From NCBI RefSeq assembly GCF_000013025.1, contig NC_008358.1, forward strand, positions 2,542,001-2,606,000: a stretch of DNA of 64,000 nt, in the 5' to 3' direction. Positions 52,956-62,400 of the stretch are shown piece after piece. The notes under the pieces are model-generated. The model had not been told where the DNA came from. It saw only the letters and a list, made by a program, of their open reading frames with translations, and searched no databases. The first letter of the stretch is position 1; each line of letters opens with the position of its first letter. The stretch comes from Hyphomonas neptunium ATCC 15444 (GTDB taxonomy: Bacteria > Pseudomonadota > Alphaproteobacteria > Caulobacterales > Hyphomonadaceae). Position numbers and translations under genes: made by a program.

Positions 52956-52990
52956 GCCCAAGGGCGCCACTGTAAGGAGGTGCCCGCAAT

Positions 52991-54220
52991 ATGGCAAAGC
53001 AGAAAGATGATACCCGCAAAGATGATCTGCGAACCGGTCAACCCTTTTGGCTCAGCCTCCCTGGGAGTTCCGTAAACTTCAGGGCCGATCCAGAGATAGG
53101 CCATGTAGACGTTATTATCGTTGGTGCCGGGATAAGTGGCGCCCTGCTTGCAGAAGCTCTTACCAGAGACGGTAAGACTGTACTGGTGATTGATAGGCGG
53201 GCGCCTGTACGAGGCTCCACGCCTGCATCCACTGCAATGATCCAACATGAAATAGATCTTCCGTTGACGGCGCTTAGAAAGCAGATGCCACCGCGCGCGG
53301 CAAACGCAGCGTGGCGCCGATCAGTTGCCGCCGTCTCCGACCTTGTAGAACTGACAGAGAGACTAGGGATTGACTGCAACATGCAGCCTAAACCGGCCCT
53401 TTATCTTGCCGGCGATCAAATGAATGGTGCGGCGCTTGCCGCTGAAGCTGCCGCCCGCCGCCGAATAGGCATTCGCGCAAAATTTCTCCATCCTTCGGAA
53501 GTTTTGGAGGATTATGGAATTGACCGTGATGGGGCGATCCTTTCTTACGATTCCGCTAGCGCAAACCCCGCGCAACTCGCCGCTGGTCTCTTGCGCGTTG
53601 CTCAAAAGCGTGGCGCGGTCATCGCCGCCCCTGTCGAGATAACCGAAATGGCTGAACTGCCTTCGGGTATAGCGCTCGCAACAGAGGATGGCCGTGTGCT
53701 GACCGCAGACCATGCCGTCTTTTGCACGGGCTATGAGTTCCTCAAGAAAATGCAAAGCTCGCTGCACAAGGTAACATCAACCTGGGCTATCGCCACACGG
53801 CCACTTGACTCCATGCCTGCCTGGATGCGTGAGACAATCGTCTGGGAAGCCTCTGACCCCTATCTCTATTTCCGGGCAGACCCAAGCGGACGTCTTGTGG
53901 CCGGAGGTGAAGACGAACCCACATCGAAAAAAAACACCAGAAAGTCAGTTCTGCAGCGCAAATCTCAGCGCATTGCCGCCAAGCTAGAGAACCTTACTGG
54001 AGTATCCGTGGGTAAACCTGAGTTTCGCTGGGCGGCGCCCTTCAGCGTGACGGAAGACGGGCTGCCCATCATTGACAGGGTTGAAGGATATGACCGGATC
54101 TTCGCCATCATGGGATTCGGCGGCAACGGCATAACCTTCTCTATGATTGCCGCGCAGATCGTGACGGCAGCCATAAACGGCGGCAAAGATCCCGACGCTG
54201 GACTGTTTGCAATGCGCTGA
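52991..54220 (+). CDS. FAD-dependent oxidoreductase (DAO family) in operon with katE
   Basis: A 409-residue flavoenzyme with TAAGGAGGTG, a near-perfect ribosome site, before its ATG. The FAD-binding Rossmann motif is VDVIIVGAGISGALLAEAL near residues 39-57, and the C-terminal flavin contact is GFGGNGITFSMIAAQ. It belongs to the D-amino-acid oxidase/glycine oxidase superfamily, which usually makes hydrogen peroxide. Cotranscription with a catalase would deal with that product directly. Its substrate is not identifiable. The first 35 residues are polar and variable (MAKQKDDTRKDDLRTGQPFW). Confidence 0.88.
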   Translation: MAKQKDDTRKDDLRTGQPFWLSLPGSSVNFRADPEIGHVDVIIVGAGISGALLAEALTRDGKTVLVIDRRAPVRGSTPASTAMIQHEIDLPLTALRKQMPPRAANAAWRRSVAAVSDLVELTERLGIDCNMQPKPALYLAGDQMNGAALAAEAAARRRIGIRAKFLHPSEVLEDYGIDRDGAILSYDSASANPAQLAAGLLRVAQKRGAVIAAPVEITEMAELPSGIALATEDGRVLTADHAVFCTGYEFLKKMQSSLHKVTSTWAIATRPLDSMPAWMRETIVWEASDPYLYFRADPSGRLVAGGEDEPTSKKNTRKSVLQRKSQRIAAKLENLTGVSVGKPEFRWAAPFSVTEDGLPIIDRVEGYDRIFAIMGFGGNGITFSMIAAQIVTAAINGGKDPDAGLFAMR

Positions 54221-54516
54221 TGGCGCGTGAATTTTCGATATACTTGACGCAGATTGGCATGGCATTATCCATGAAGATTAATGCATGCTGATGCCATGAC
54301 TACATGAGATAAGGTGGCCCCCAAGCCCCCCCGTATCGATCTCGCAGCTTTGCCAACGCAATGATCCGACGAGCACGTTGAACATATACTCACGTCTATT
54401 CATGCGGAAATTTTTGGCGGCTTGAAATTGACCCTCGCGCAGCTGAATGAAGTTAAGAAAACGCCTGACCGAGTTGCATCAAGGCCAGGCGCTTCAGAAT
54501 AAATACCAAGTGGGAC
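54221..54516. other. 296-bp intergenic region with HU terminator
   Basis: No gene is seen. The left part has TGGCAT...ATGCCA arms (54256-54296 area) that could end the katE operon. The right part holds the terminator of the minus-strand HU gene. Confidence 0.5.
54455..54491 (-). terminator. Rho-independent terminator of the HU gene
   Basis: On the minus strand, CGCCTGGCC (54491-54483) and GGTCAGGCG (54470-54462) form a nine-pair stem (one G-U) with a 12-base loop, followed by TTTTCTT. Confidence 0.8.
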
Positions 54517-54927
54517 TTAGAGCACGCGCTCTTTGAGATCCTTCGATGGACGGAAGGCAACTTTTTTGGATGCCTTGATTTTGATCTCTTCGCCGGTTGC
54601 CGGATTGCGACCCTTACGTGCTGGGCTTTTACGAACCTGAAGGATGCCAAGCCCGGCGATGCGCAGCTTCTTTCCTTTTTTAAGATGACCACCCATGCGG
54701 TCGATGAAATCGCTCACAACGGCTTCAGCTTGCTTTTTCGGCATCTCATGGGCCTCAGAAAGTTCTGCCGCCAGATGCTTCAGTGTCAGCACCTCAGGCA
54801 CTACTTTTTTTGCAACCGCGGCTTTCGCAGCAGGCTTTTTTGCGACCGTCACTTTTTTGGCGGGCGCCTTCTTCACTGCAACTTTTGTTGCAGGAGCTTT
54901 TTTTGCAGGTGTTGGTTTAACAGCCAT
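54517..54927 (-). CDS. HU-family nucleoid protein with N-terminal histone-H1-like tail
   Basis: A 136-residue protein, about 45 residues longer than plain HU. The extension (residues 1-47) is a Lys/Ala/Pro/Val repeat with KKAPAKK-type units, like histone H1 or AlgP tails. The HU body runs from about 48 and contains LKKGKKLRIAGLGILQV, the beta-arm region ARKGRNPATGEEIKIKASKK and PSKDLKERV. The tail should add non-specific DNA contacts and compaction. A clear AAGGAA ribosome site lies seven bases before the ATG, and a strong terminator follows. The repetitive lysine codons make this stretch prone to length variation. Confidence 0.92.
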   Translation of the reverse strand: MAVKPTPAKKAPATKVAVKKAPAKKVTVAKKPAAKAAVAKKVVPEVLTLKHLAAELSEAHEMPKKQAEAVVSDFIDRMGGHLKKGKKLRIAGLGILQVRKSPARKGRNPATGEEIKIKASKKVAFRPSKDLKERVL

Positions 54928-55381
54928 GTAATTTTCCTTTTTCAGGTAGTGGATAAAGAAAGCAATGAAAACACAGACTTTTCGCCCACACTATCTTCAC
55001 TGCCGCGGATGATTCTTTGAAGAGCGAGTTCGCATATCTTTGCTTGAAAGGTTGCGCAAGCCGCACAATTCGGGGAATGAGCGCTGCGCATATAGCGAGA
55101 AAACGGCCAAATAGTGGTGTGGCGGCCGATATTTAGCAAAATTTTGATTTCTGAAATCTAGTTTTATTATCTTTATACTGACTTTTAACAGCCGACACCC
55201 CGAGAAAGATAATGCCTTAAAACCGAGACCCCGGAAACAATTTTGATCCGCCGCGTCTCAAATCTGCGAGAACTCGCAAATTTGAACATGCCGATATTTG
55301 CAAATGGGCATGCACCTTACAATTCCGTATTCCGATTATTCTGGAATCTTTGGCGAGGATCACGCCACTTTATGATCCGCC
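54928..55381. other. 454-bp low-coding region upstream of the HU gene
   Basis: AT-richer than its surroundings. It holds the HU leader, with a weak promoter candidate TTGCGC-N17-TATGCG near 55025-55060 on the minus strand, and a 28-bp palindrome at 55258-55285. I see no gene; a small plus-strand frame from 55243 lacks a ribosome site and family features. Confidence 0.5.
55258..55285. repeat. 28-bp palindrome with 13-bp arms
   Basis: TCAAATCTGCGAG, AA, CTCGCAAATTTGA: arms match at 12 of 13 positions. A second smaller dyad (CATGCC...GGCATG) follows within 25 bases. It is not followed by a T-run, so it looks more like a protein-binding site than a terminator. Confidence 0.6.
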
Positions 55382-56428
55382 TTATAGCGTGGGATCGGCT
55401 GAAACCTGCACGAGCGTCTTTCCAAAAGTTCCACCTGCCAGCATCTCCCGAAATGCCTGCGGTGCGCTCTCAAGGCCATCGGAAATGTCTTCCAGATAGT
55501 GCATATGCCCGCCTCGCAACCATTCAGCCATCTCGGCAAGAAACTGATCTTGATGACTCACCACAAAGTTTCCTACAAAAAGCGGATGCACTATGACGTT
55601 TCGTCTACTGAATATATCTGCACCAGTCTCATTCCATACCTGCATGATGTCTTCATTCATTGCGCCATACTGCGAGGCAAGGCCACACAGGGTGATGCGA
55701 GCATTTATATTGAAAAGGTTCAAAACAGCCTCAAACACACGCCCGCCTACATTCTCGAAATAAACATCAACGCCGTCCGGGCAGGCCGCACGCAAACGCT
55801 CTGAAAAGTCCGAATCGAGATGCGAAATGCAGGCGTCCAGCCCCAGAGTATCTCGCACATAGGCGCACTTTTCTTCACGGCCCGCGATTCCCACGACCCG
55901 GCACCCTCGCAATTTTGCCAACTGACCAGCAACTTGCCCTACGCCGCCCGACGCGGCGGAGATTACAACCGTTTCTCCCGGTTGCGGCGCACATTGCACG
56001 ACAATGCCAGCATAGGCCGTTAACCCCAGCATTCCGAGAATGCCGAGGGCGGAAGAAATTGGCGCCATGTTCGGATCAATCTTGCGCGGTAGCATATAGC
56101 CGAAATCAGATATGCCTTCACCTGTAAGGCCGTAAGTCTGCCAGCCATTTGTGTTGAACACATAATCGCCTGCCTCAAATCCTTTTATACGACTTTGCAA
56201 AACCTGCGAAACGGTACGGCCATGGCAAACTTCGCCAGGAATTTCGACACCTCTGCGCCGGCGCCCCCATTGATAAGGATCAAGCGAAAGGTAGATCGTG
56301 CGCGTCAACATTTGTCCCAGCTGAGGCAAGATCGCCGGGGCTTCGCGCCAAGAAAAATCCTCATCAACGGGCCACCCTTTAATTGGCGTACGCGCCAGAA
56401 TCCAGTGTGGGTTTATTCTAACCGGCAT
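55382..56428 (-). CDS. NADP-dependent MDR reductase (CurA/prostaglandin-reductase type)
   Basis: ATG 56428 is chosen because TTGGAG lies five bases before it, giving 348 residues. The leading MPVRINPHWILARTP and LSLDPYQWGR are typical of the leukotriene B4 dehydrogenase/CurA group, which reduces the double bond of alpha,beta-unsaturated carbonyls with NADPH. The nucleotide loop is VVISAASGGVGQVAGQLAKL, and DVYFENVGG is the usual family segment. No zinc ligands are present. Cytoplasmic, monocistronic by layout, and divergent from a LuxR-type regulator at 573 bp. A role in detoxifying reactive enals is an inference from the family. Confidence 0.9.
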   Translation of the reverse strand: MPVRINPHWILARTPIKGWPVDEDFSWREAPAILPQLGQMLTRTIYLSLDPYQWGRRRRGVEIPGEVCHGRTVSQVLQSRIKGFEAGDYVFNTNGWQTYGLTGEGISDFGYMLPRKIDPNMAPISSALGILGMLGLTAYAGIVVQCAPQPGETVVISAASGGVGQVAGQLAKLRGCRVVGIAGREEKCAYVRDTLGLDACISHLDSDFSERLRAACPDGVDVYFENVGGRVFEAVLNLFNINARITLCGLASQYGAMNEDIMQVWNETGADIFSRRNVIVHPLFVGNFVVSHQDQFLAEMAEWLRGGHMHYLEDISDGLESAPQAFREMLAGGTFGKTLVQVSADPTL

Positions 56429-57001
56429 AAACACTCCAATGCTGCACTGAGCCCCGAAACCAAACAGAGCGGCGGGCTCACCCCATGTCAATCAATGACG
56501 CCAGGGGTGGAAAATTGTTAGTATGAAATTCATATTGAGAGACAGGTAAACTGGAAAACTCGCCTATCATCTTTTCCGCCAGGAAGAATTCATAGGAAGG
56601 AATACCACGCCATCCTCAGGCACGGATTTTCGGTGTGGTCTATCCAGATACTCCCATTGAAAATGGGGTAACTATTAATTTTGACTACCGGAGCATAATT
56701 TGCAGTGCGGAATTTCGTCTTATTTTGAATTGTGACTGGGAATGGACGCGTGTGTCGAGATCGAAATATCTGCTTACTGATCATATATAATCTGACCGCC
56801 GCACCGAAAGCTCTTTTCAATGACGTGGGGAGAGACAGTTTTCTGAACCATTTTTATGGTGGCGACCCGTTTCTGTATCACCCCGATAGCGCAAGACATC
56901 AGGGCATATATCAATCTTGCGTTCATCCAAAAAACACTCGCTCTGGTCTCAACCTCCACTGATTTGCATTGTATTCACATACGCGTTAATTCGTCTGACA
57001 G
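56429..57001. other. 573-bp intergenic region between divergent reductase and LuxR genes
   Basis: AT-rich, without recognisable protein. A perfect small hairpin CCCATT-GAA-AATGGG lies at 56653-56667. Short frames on both strands (56590-56820 minus, 56732-56962 plus) have no ribosome site or family match. The size suggests control sites or a decayed gene. Confidence 0.5.
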
Positions 57002-57937
57002 ATGAGTTATGAAACCACCGACTTCCTGTTCGAGCTTTACCACAACGCGTCGCAACGCAGGCCGGAAGACTTTCGGCTTCATACTTTGAAGAAGCTCCAA
57101 TCCCTGATCCCCTTTGATTTTGCTGTATGGGGCGGCGGCTGGGCCGATGGCCGGCTTGTTTCTGATCTTACTGTACTAGACCAAAGCGAAGCCGTTCTGA
57201 AAGACTGGGAAGCCGTCGCCGATCAGGATGCATTCTGCGATTTGACCTTACGCCACCTGGGCACCACTGCGCGCTTCGATGATGTTCCGGAGTTTCGTAG
57301 GAGCTTCGCCTACAATGAGCATTGGCGGCAGGTAAATGCCTCACACATGATGGCGACGATCAAAGCCGAGCATACGGATGGGTATGTGAGTTTTGTCGGT
57401 CTTTGTGCGGATGACAGACCATCCGAATTTTCAGAAACAGAACGCTCCTTCAAGCAGGCGTTGATGCCGCACCTCTCGCAGGCATTGCGTATCAATCGCG
57501 AACTTTGGACGCATCGGACATTTCAAAAAGAAGAAGCTGTCGCTCTGGTGGATCAGGAGGGTTGGATACTTTTAGAACACGGCGCTTTTCGGGAATTCAC
57601 ATCCGCAGAATGGGGCGATTTCTCAGCGCGCATTCCGCCGGAAGTCATGGGCACTCTGGTTAAAACACATTACTGGCGCGGACAGTCTCTGACTGCGCGA
57701 TTGTCAGATTTCGATAGTCATTATTTTATTCACATCCTTTTCCAGCCAGAACTGGCGTGTCTAACGCCGCGTGAAAGGCAGGTCGCCGAGCTTTTTGCCA
57801 CGGGCATGACCCACAAACAGGTCGCCGCCACTTTGGATACTTCGCCATCCACAGTCCGGAATCAGCTCGTTCGGATTTATGACAAGCTCGGTATTTCCAG
57901 CAAAGCCTCGCTTGCTGCGTTGCTCAGGCAAGCCTGA
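57002..57937 (+). CDS. LuxR-type transcriptional regulator
   Basis: A 311-residue regulator with a C-terminal LuxR HTH from about residue 254: LTPRERQVAELFATGMTHKQ, then DTSPSTVRNQLVRIYDKLGI. The first 240 residues look like a sensor domain of GAF/PAS-like size (FDFAVWGGGWADGRLVSDLT) but show no response-regulator Asp and no acyl-homoserine-lactone-binding Trp/Tyr signature. No synthase gene is in the window, so it is a solo regulator with unknown ligand. No clear ribosome site precedes the ATG (GTCTGACAG is poor). Its target may be the divergent reductase. Confidence 0.85.
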   Translation: MSYETTDFLFELYHNASQRRPEDFRLHTLKKLQSLIPFDFAVWGGGWADGRLVSDLTVLDQSEAVLKDWEAVADQDAFCDLTLRHLGTTARFDDVPEFRRSFAYNEHWRQVNASHMMATIKAEHTDGYVSFVGLCADDRPSEFSETERSFKQALMPHLSQALRINRELWTHRTFQKEEAVALVDQEGWILLEHGAFREFTSAEWGDFSARIPPEVMGTLVKTHYWRGQSLTARLSDFDSHYFIHILFQPELACLTPRERQVAELFATGMTHKQVAATLDTSPSTVRNQLVRIYDKLGISSKASLAALLRQA

Positions 57938-58065
57938 TCTGAACGAAAACCGCGCAATTCCCGCCTGGGCCATTTGCACTATTTTCTCTGCTGACTACCC
58001 AAGGCTACGCTACTCCCGGAAATGATCTTCTGGCCGCTTGAGGCGTGTCAACGACAGGAGAAACA

Positions 58066-58137
58066 ATGAGATCAAACGCAATCGCAGGCGCGGTGGGGGG
58101 CACCAGTCGGGGCAACAGTGGGGAACGGCAAAGATGA
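58066..58137 (+). CDS. Possible 23-residue leader peptide, coupled to the SH3 gene
   Basis: A short frame MRSNAIAGAVGGTSRGNSGE... begins five bases after the excellent ribosome site AGGAG (58056-58060) and its TGA overlaps the ATG of the next gene (ATGA at 58134-58137). The SH3 gene itself has only a weak site, so coupling through this frame would explain its translation. It could be chance; the peptide has no known relative. Confidence 0.4.
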   Translation: MRSNAIAGAVGGTSRGNSGERQR

Positions 58138-58910
58138 GAATACGGCTTTTTCTTGCCTCAGCCCTTATGGGGACGCTCCCGGCATATGGTGAAATAGACG
58201 GGCACGGACCGGACGCATGGCGGGTCACAGGAGTCGCCGAAGAAGATGTTCTCAATGCCCGAACTGGCCCCGGCACAAGCTATCCTGTCATTGAGCATTT
58301 CACCCATGATGAACGCGGCATGCAGCAGATCACCTGCGTGCCGTTTTATCCCCCGGCTTACTTTATGACGTTAAGTGAAACGGAAATGGCCGACCTTCCG
58401 CCGCGCTGGTGCCTGATGCGCTCTGCAGATATGGGACGCGCCGGATGGGTCGCCCAGCAATACATTCGGCCTGACGACGCATTCGCAACCCCGAAGACTG
58501 AGTTGGCAGGCTCTGGCGATGAGTTGGTCCTGGAAGCACAGCGACTTGTGCAGGCGCTCTATGATGCAGCAGATCCCGCGTCAGAAGATGGGACACATCC
58601 GCTTAACCCGGCCAATGCAGGTGATTATTTCTCTTCCGATGTGGTGGAAAGCATGAAGGCCAGTCCTCTCGGCGCTGATCCTCTCTACGGCGCACAGGAT
58701 TTCGAGGGAACCATTTCGAAGCCTCTACCTGATCCTGATCAACCGGTGCTGCGCGGCATGATCACCCTTCACGTCGACATCGTCAATTTCGGCCAGAAGC
58801 AGCGCGTGACGTTTAGACTGCGCCCAGACACCTCCCTTCCCCGCTCTCCCATCAGGATCTTCCGCATAGAACACGATGGCTGGTCCTTTCCGGAAAGACC
58901 CTCAGAATAA
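58134..58910 (+). CDS. Secreted SH3b protein with DUF3828-like C-terminal domain
   Basis: ATG 58134 starts a signal peptide (MRIRLFLASALMGTLPAYG), giving 258 residues. An SH3b domain follows (EDVLNARTGPGTSYPVIEHF through GRAGWVAQQYIRP), with an inserted Cys-containing loop (TCVPFYPP, RWCLMRS). Residues 140-258 form a domain of the DUF3828/NTF2-like kind (EAQRLVQALYDAADPAS, HVDIVNFGQKQRVTFRLR). SH3b domains bind peptidoglycan or peptides in the periplasm. It heads a three-gene operon with gaps of 11 and 4 bases. Confidence 0.8.
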   Translation: MRIRLFLASALMGTLPAYGEIDGHGPDAWRVTGVAEEDVLNARTGPGTSYPVIEHFTHDERGMQQITCVPFYPPAYFMTLSETEMADLPPRWCLMRSADMGRAGWVAQQYIRPDDAFATPKTELAGSGDELVLEAQRLVQALYDAADPASEDGTHPLNPANAGDYFSSDVVESMKASPLGADPLYGAQDFEGTISKPLPDPDQPVLRGMITLHVDIVNFGQKQRVTFRLRPDTSLPRSPIRIFRIEHDGWSFPERPSE

Positions 58911-58921
58911 GGAACATCTTC

Positions 58922-59476
58922 ATGTTTTTCATACCGGCCCGTATGCTTTGCGTGGCCGCTCTCACCGGCATTGCATTTAACACGACACAGCAGGCAATGG
59001 CACAAGTGCAGAGCGCGCCGATAGGAACCATCGAAGCTTCCATCGGCGGCAAGGCCTATGCTGGCGAAACCCGAAAAGTTGCTTCCGAAGGCACATCCAC
59101 CGCCGGATTTCGCACCTTTGGTCCGGTGGTCAATTTGGTCCTTCAGGCGCACGACCCTCAATCCGAGCGGATGATGCATAATGTGCTCGCGCTGGATATT
59201 TCTGTGATGGGAAGCGATGCCTCCGCATCAGTAACCGCAGGCTCGGTGTCCTACTGGCCGGAAGGTGTGGGCAAGCCTTTCTACACCAGCGATGAAGGCG
59301 GCGGCGAAACTCAGGTAACCTTCGATACCCTTTCATTAGATGATGGCAACGCGAACGTATCCGGCCGCTTCACGACAACCATCTGCGCCAAGGAAAGTTA
59401 TTTCGAGGAAATCAACATGGCGGACTGTCTGCCGGTTGAAGGCACGTTTGAGACTGCTCTCCTCAAGGAGGAGTAA
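58922..59476 (+). CDS. Secreted protein of unknown function in the metalloprotease operon
   Basis: A 184-residue product with AAGGAAC before its ATG and a signal peptide ending QQAMAQ. The mature part is beta-rich with few charged clusters (GTIEASIGGKAYAGETRKV, GSVSYWPEGVGKPFYTS) and two cysteines near the C-terminus (TICAKE, DCLP) that could form a disulfide. I do not recognise a family. The start of the next protein has a similar opening theme of extracytoplasmic beta strands. Placed between the SH3 protein and the protease, it may be an inhibitor, chaperone or binding partner; this is a guess. Confidence 0.65.
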   Translation: MFFIPARMLCVAALTGIAFNTTQQAMAQVQSAPIGTIEASIGGKAYAGETRKVASEGTSTAGFRTFGPVVNLVLQAHDPQSERMMHNVLALDISVMGSDASASVTAGSVSYWPEGVGKPFYTSDEGGGETQVTFDTLSLDDGNANVSGRFTTTICAKESYFEEINMADCLPVEGTFETALLKEE

Positions 59477-59480
59477 GCAC

Positions 59481-62400
59481 ATGTACCGTGTCAGCCGTTT
59501 ACTACCATCGCTGTGCCTTGGGGCGCTTCTCGCACTGCTGCCGGCGTCTGCTCAGCTGAGGGATGAGAATGCACCTTACAAGGACGCTTATGACGCCCTG
59601 CACGGAGACAGGGTCGTGGGTGAATGGCAAGGGACGGTCAGCGGCAGCACGGTCTCTCAGGGAAGCGGCAGGCTTGGTGGCCAAGCCGTTTTCGTGAGAC
59701 GCGGCTATCAGGACAGGGATGATTTCGCCATCATCCTGCATGACCAGCTAAACCGTAAAGGTCTGTCGTTTTCTGAAATCAGTATCGGCATGATCCCGTG
59801 CGGCCCCCAGCGGGGCCAGACCCGTCTGGTGCATGTCCTGGAATTCAAGGATGCAGCTCCCGGTTCCGGCACGTTTAACTTCCAGAACCTCTTGGCGGAC
59901 ACGGGCCGCGATGATCTCATGGTCATGCCAATATATGGTCCGGTACTCGACAACCCCGCGACACTGCAAACACAGTGGACTGACGACACGTTCACGCTGC
60001 AGGTTTCGGGGCGCCTCAGATCCGCCGTGGTTCCCGCCAGGAACGGTTTGATCGATACGGACAGCGACCAGGAAGGCTGGCTCGAATATCTCAATCTTGA
60101 TCTGAAATTCGAACTCGAACGCACGCCGGAAACGGAAGAACTGTTCGCCTCTACCCTTTGCGATGAAGCCGAGCATTTCACAGTCGTTGAAACCAAGCCC
60201 ATGAGCGGCCGGGAGAATGTGGTCCTGGACGGCGCCGAATTTGATATTGAATTCAGCGAGCCCCTATATGAAGGCAGCTTCGATAACTCGACCATAATGA
60301 TGACAACCCGCGATCCGGATGGCGAATACATCTACGTAGATGCGGAATATTCTCTGGAAACGCCTACCCTGCTTCGCATCACGCCACGCGAGCGGCTGCG
60401 GCCAGGCACCATCTACGACATCATCCTTGCCAGCGGTGTTGGTGGTGTTGTCGGAGAAGACGGAGAGACGCTTGACGAAGACTATGAATTCTTTTTCTCC
60501 ACGCTGGTGGAACCGGAAAACCTGCGCCTCGACATCTATCAGGTTTCCCGCAATGCCCCGCTTGTTGATGGCAAGCCAGCGGCCGCGCGCATCTATGTGG
60601 ACTGGGAGGAGCTGGAAGATATTCACCCGGACTATCAGGTGAAAAGCTATCCGGTCGAGGTCGATGTACGCGACAAGCGGGACAAGCTGTCATTCCCCAT
60701 GCGCAAGATGCGGGCTGAGCGGCCTGACCAGTTCGATGATGAAGACAGACGACTGGGCCATGACAGCCTGAACCTGTTCGGTTGGACGCCCACGGCCAGC
60801 GACCGCCCAAATGATTTCATCGCTAATGTGCTTGCCGATGAATACTTTCCCGAGGACCCCGAGCTTGAGCCCGAAACCATTGAGCGCGACATGGATTATG
60901 CCAGTCAGAGCGTCGATCAGTTGACGGTAGACTTTTTCATTGCCGAACATTCCGAATGGATGAACGAAGGCCCGGAAGACGCGGCCGTTCACCAGATTAT
61001 CCAGTCAGCTCAGAAAGAACGGATGTTCGCCAACCAGCTCCTGCCGGTTGCGCGTGTCAGTATGCGGTATCGCGGAACGTACAATATCACCGACACGATC
61101 TGCTCTGTTCCGGGTATCGAATGGGTCGTCTGCAGTGACGGGTATAATAATTACCGCGACGGCGATCATCCCGTCTCAGCCGCCGAAAGCATCGGCGACT
61201 GGTCCGGCCTCCTCAACCTGTTTCATCAGCATATTTCCGCCACATCCAGCGCCGACATCCTGGTCTCCTACCACCCCCCCAGCCTGGGCGGCGGGCAGGC
61301 AGGCACACCCTTCGAGCAGCCTGACGGCCTGATTGTCGATCCGGGCGAGGCCTACGGCGGCGCGCCCGCCAGCCCGGTTCTCAACGACCTGCTGCGCGAC
61401 GATGGTTCCTCACGCCCCCTCGTTGCCATGGGTACCGCGGGGTTCAGACCCAATGGAACGCCTGCGATTGTGACCGCCCCGCTGGTGGTCCACGAATTCG
61501 GCCACATCTTTGGCCTTCCCCATATCCCGTTTGCGCAAGGCCCGGCACACCGCAAAGAAGTCTGCGCCGCCGGATTCAAGCAGACCGCGGCCAGTATAGA
61601 GGGCATGCGCATCACACTGGATGGCGCCCATGGCTGGCCCAAATCCAGCGAGACTGGCAATGCGCAAAGCACGGCGCCGCTGCTCAACCTCATGTTTCCC
61701 TGTCTCTGGGAGCCGCGCCAGCAATACTGGATCGACGACCGGCAATACAACTGGCTGGTGGAGCGTATGCCCTCCATGCTGCGCCTGACGCGCAGCGGCC
61801 ATGCCTCTATCCCATCCGCCCTCAGAGAAATCCGTCAGGCGAACCAGACTTCGCCTGGCCTGGAGCCCCGGCTCTGGCCCGCATCTTATACGCCGCCGGC
61901 CGCCCCTGCGCCGCCGGCGTGGATCATGGTTTCCGGACTGGCGGACGGGGAAAATTCAGGATTGCTGCCCGCCATCCGTGTGCCCGGCCCGAGGGCGCGC
62001 CTTGCTGACGAAGACGGCCCCTATGAGATCCGTATTGAGGACGCAGAGGGCCGCACGCTCGCCCGCGCCGCGGCTGGTCCCGACAGCGTCGCGGGCCGAC
62101 GCGCCGATCGCTGGCCCTTCGCGGTAACCCTTCCGGTTTCCGCCACACCGTCGCGCATTATCTTTTCACTGGACGGTAAAGTCCTGGCAGAACGGCGCGC
62201 CTCTGGTGGACTCGCAGCGCCCCGGTTCACATCCCATCCGCGCAACGCGGCATTCAGGGCGGGGGATCAGCTTGAATGGCTGCCCGGCAGCCAGGATGAC
62301 GCCTTATCCTACACGGTCCGGTTCACAGCGGACGGCGAGAGCTGGTCGACTTTGGCTGTCCTGCTGAATGAAACAGCCTTCCAACCTGATCCTGCCACCT

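Noticed and set aside
56590-56962. Short frames on both strands in the reductase/LuxR gap
   Set aside because: No ribosome site, no domain, and AT-rich composition; considered decayed or chance frames.
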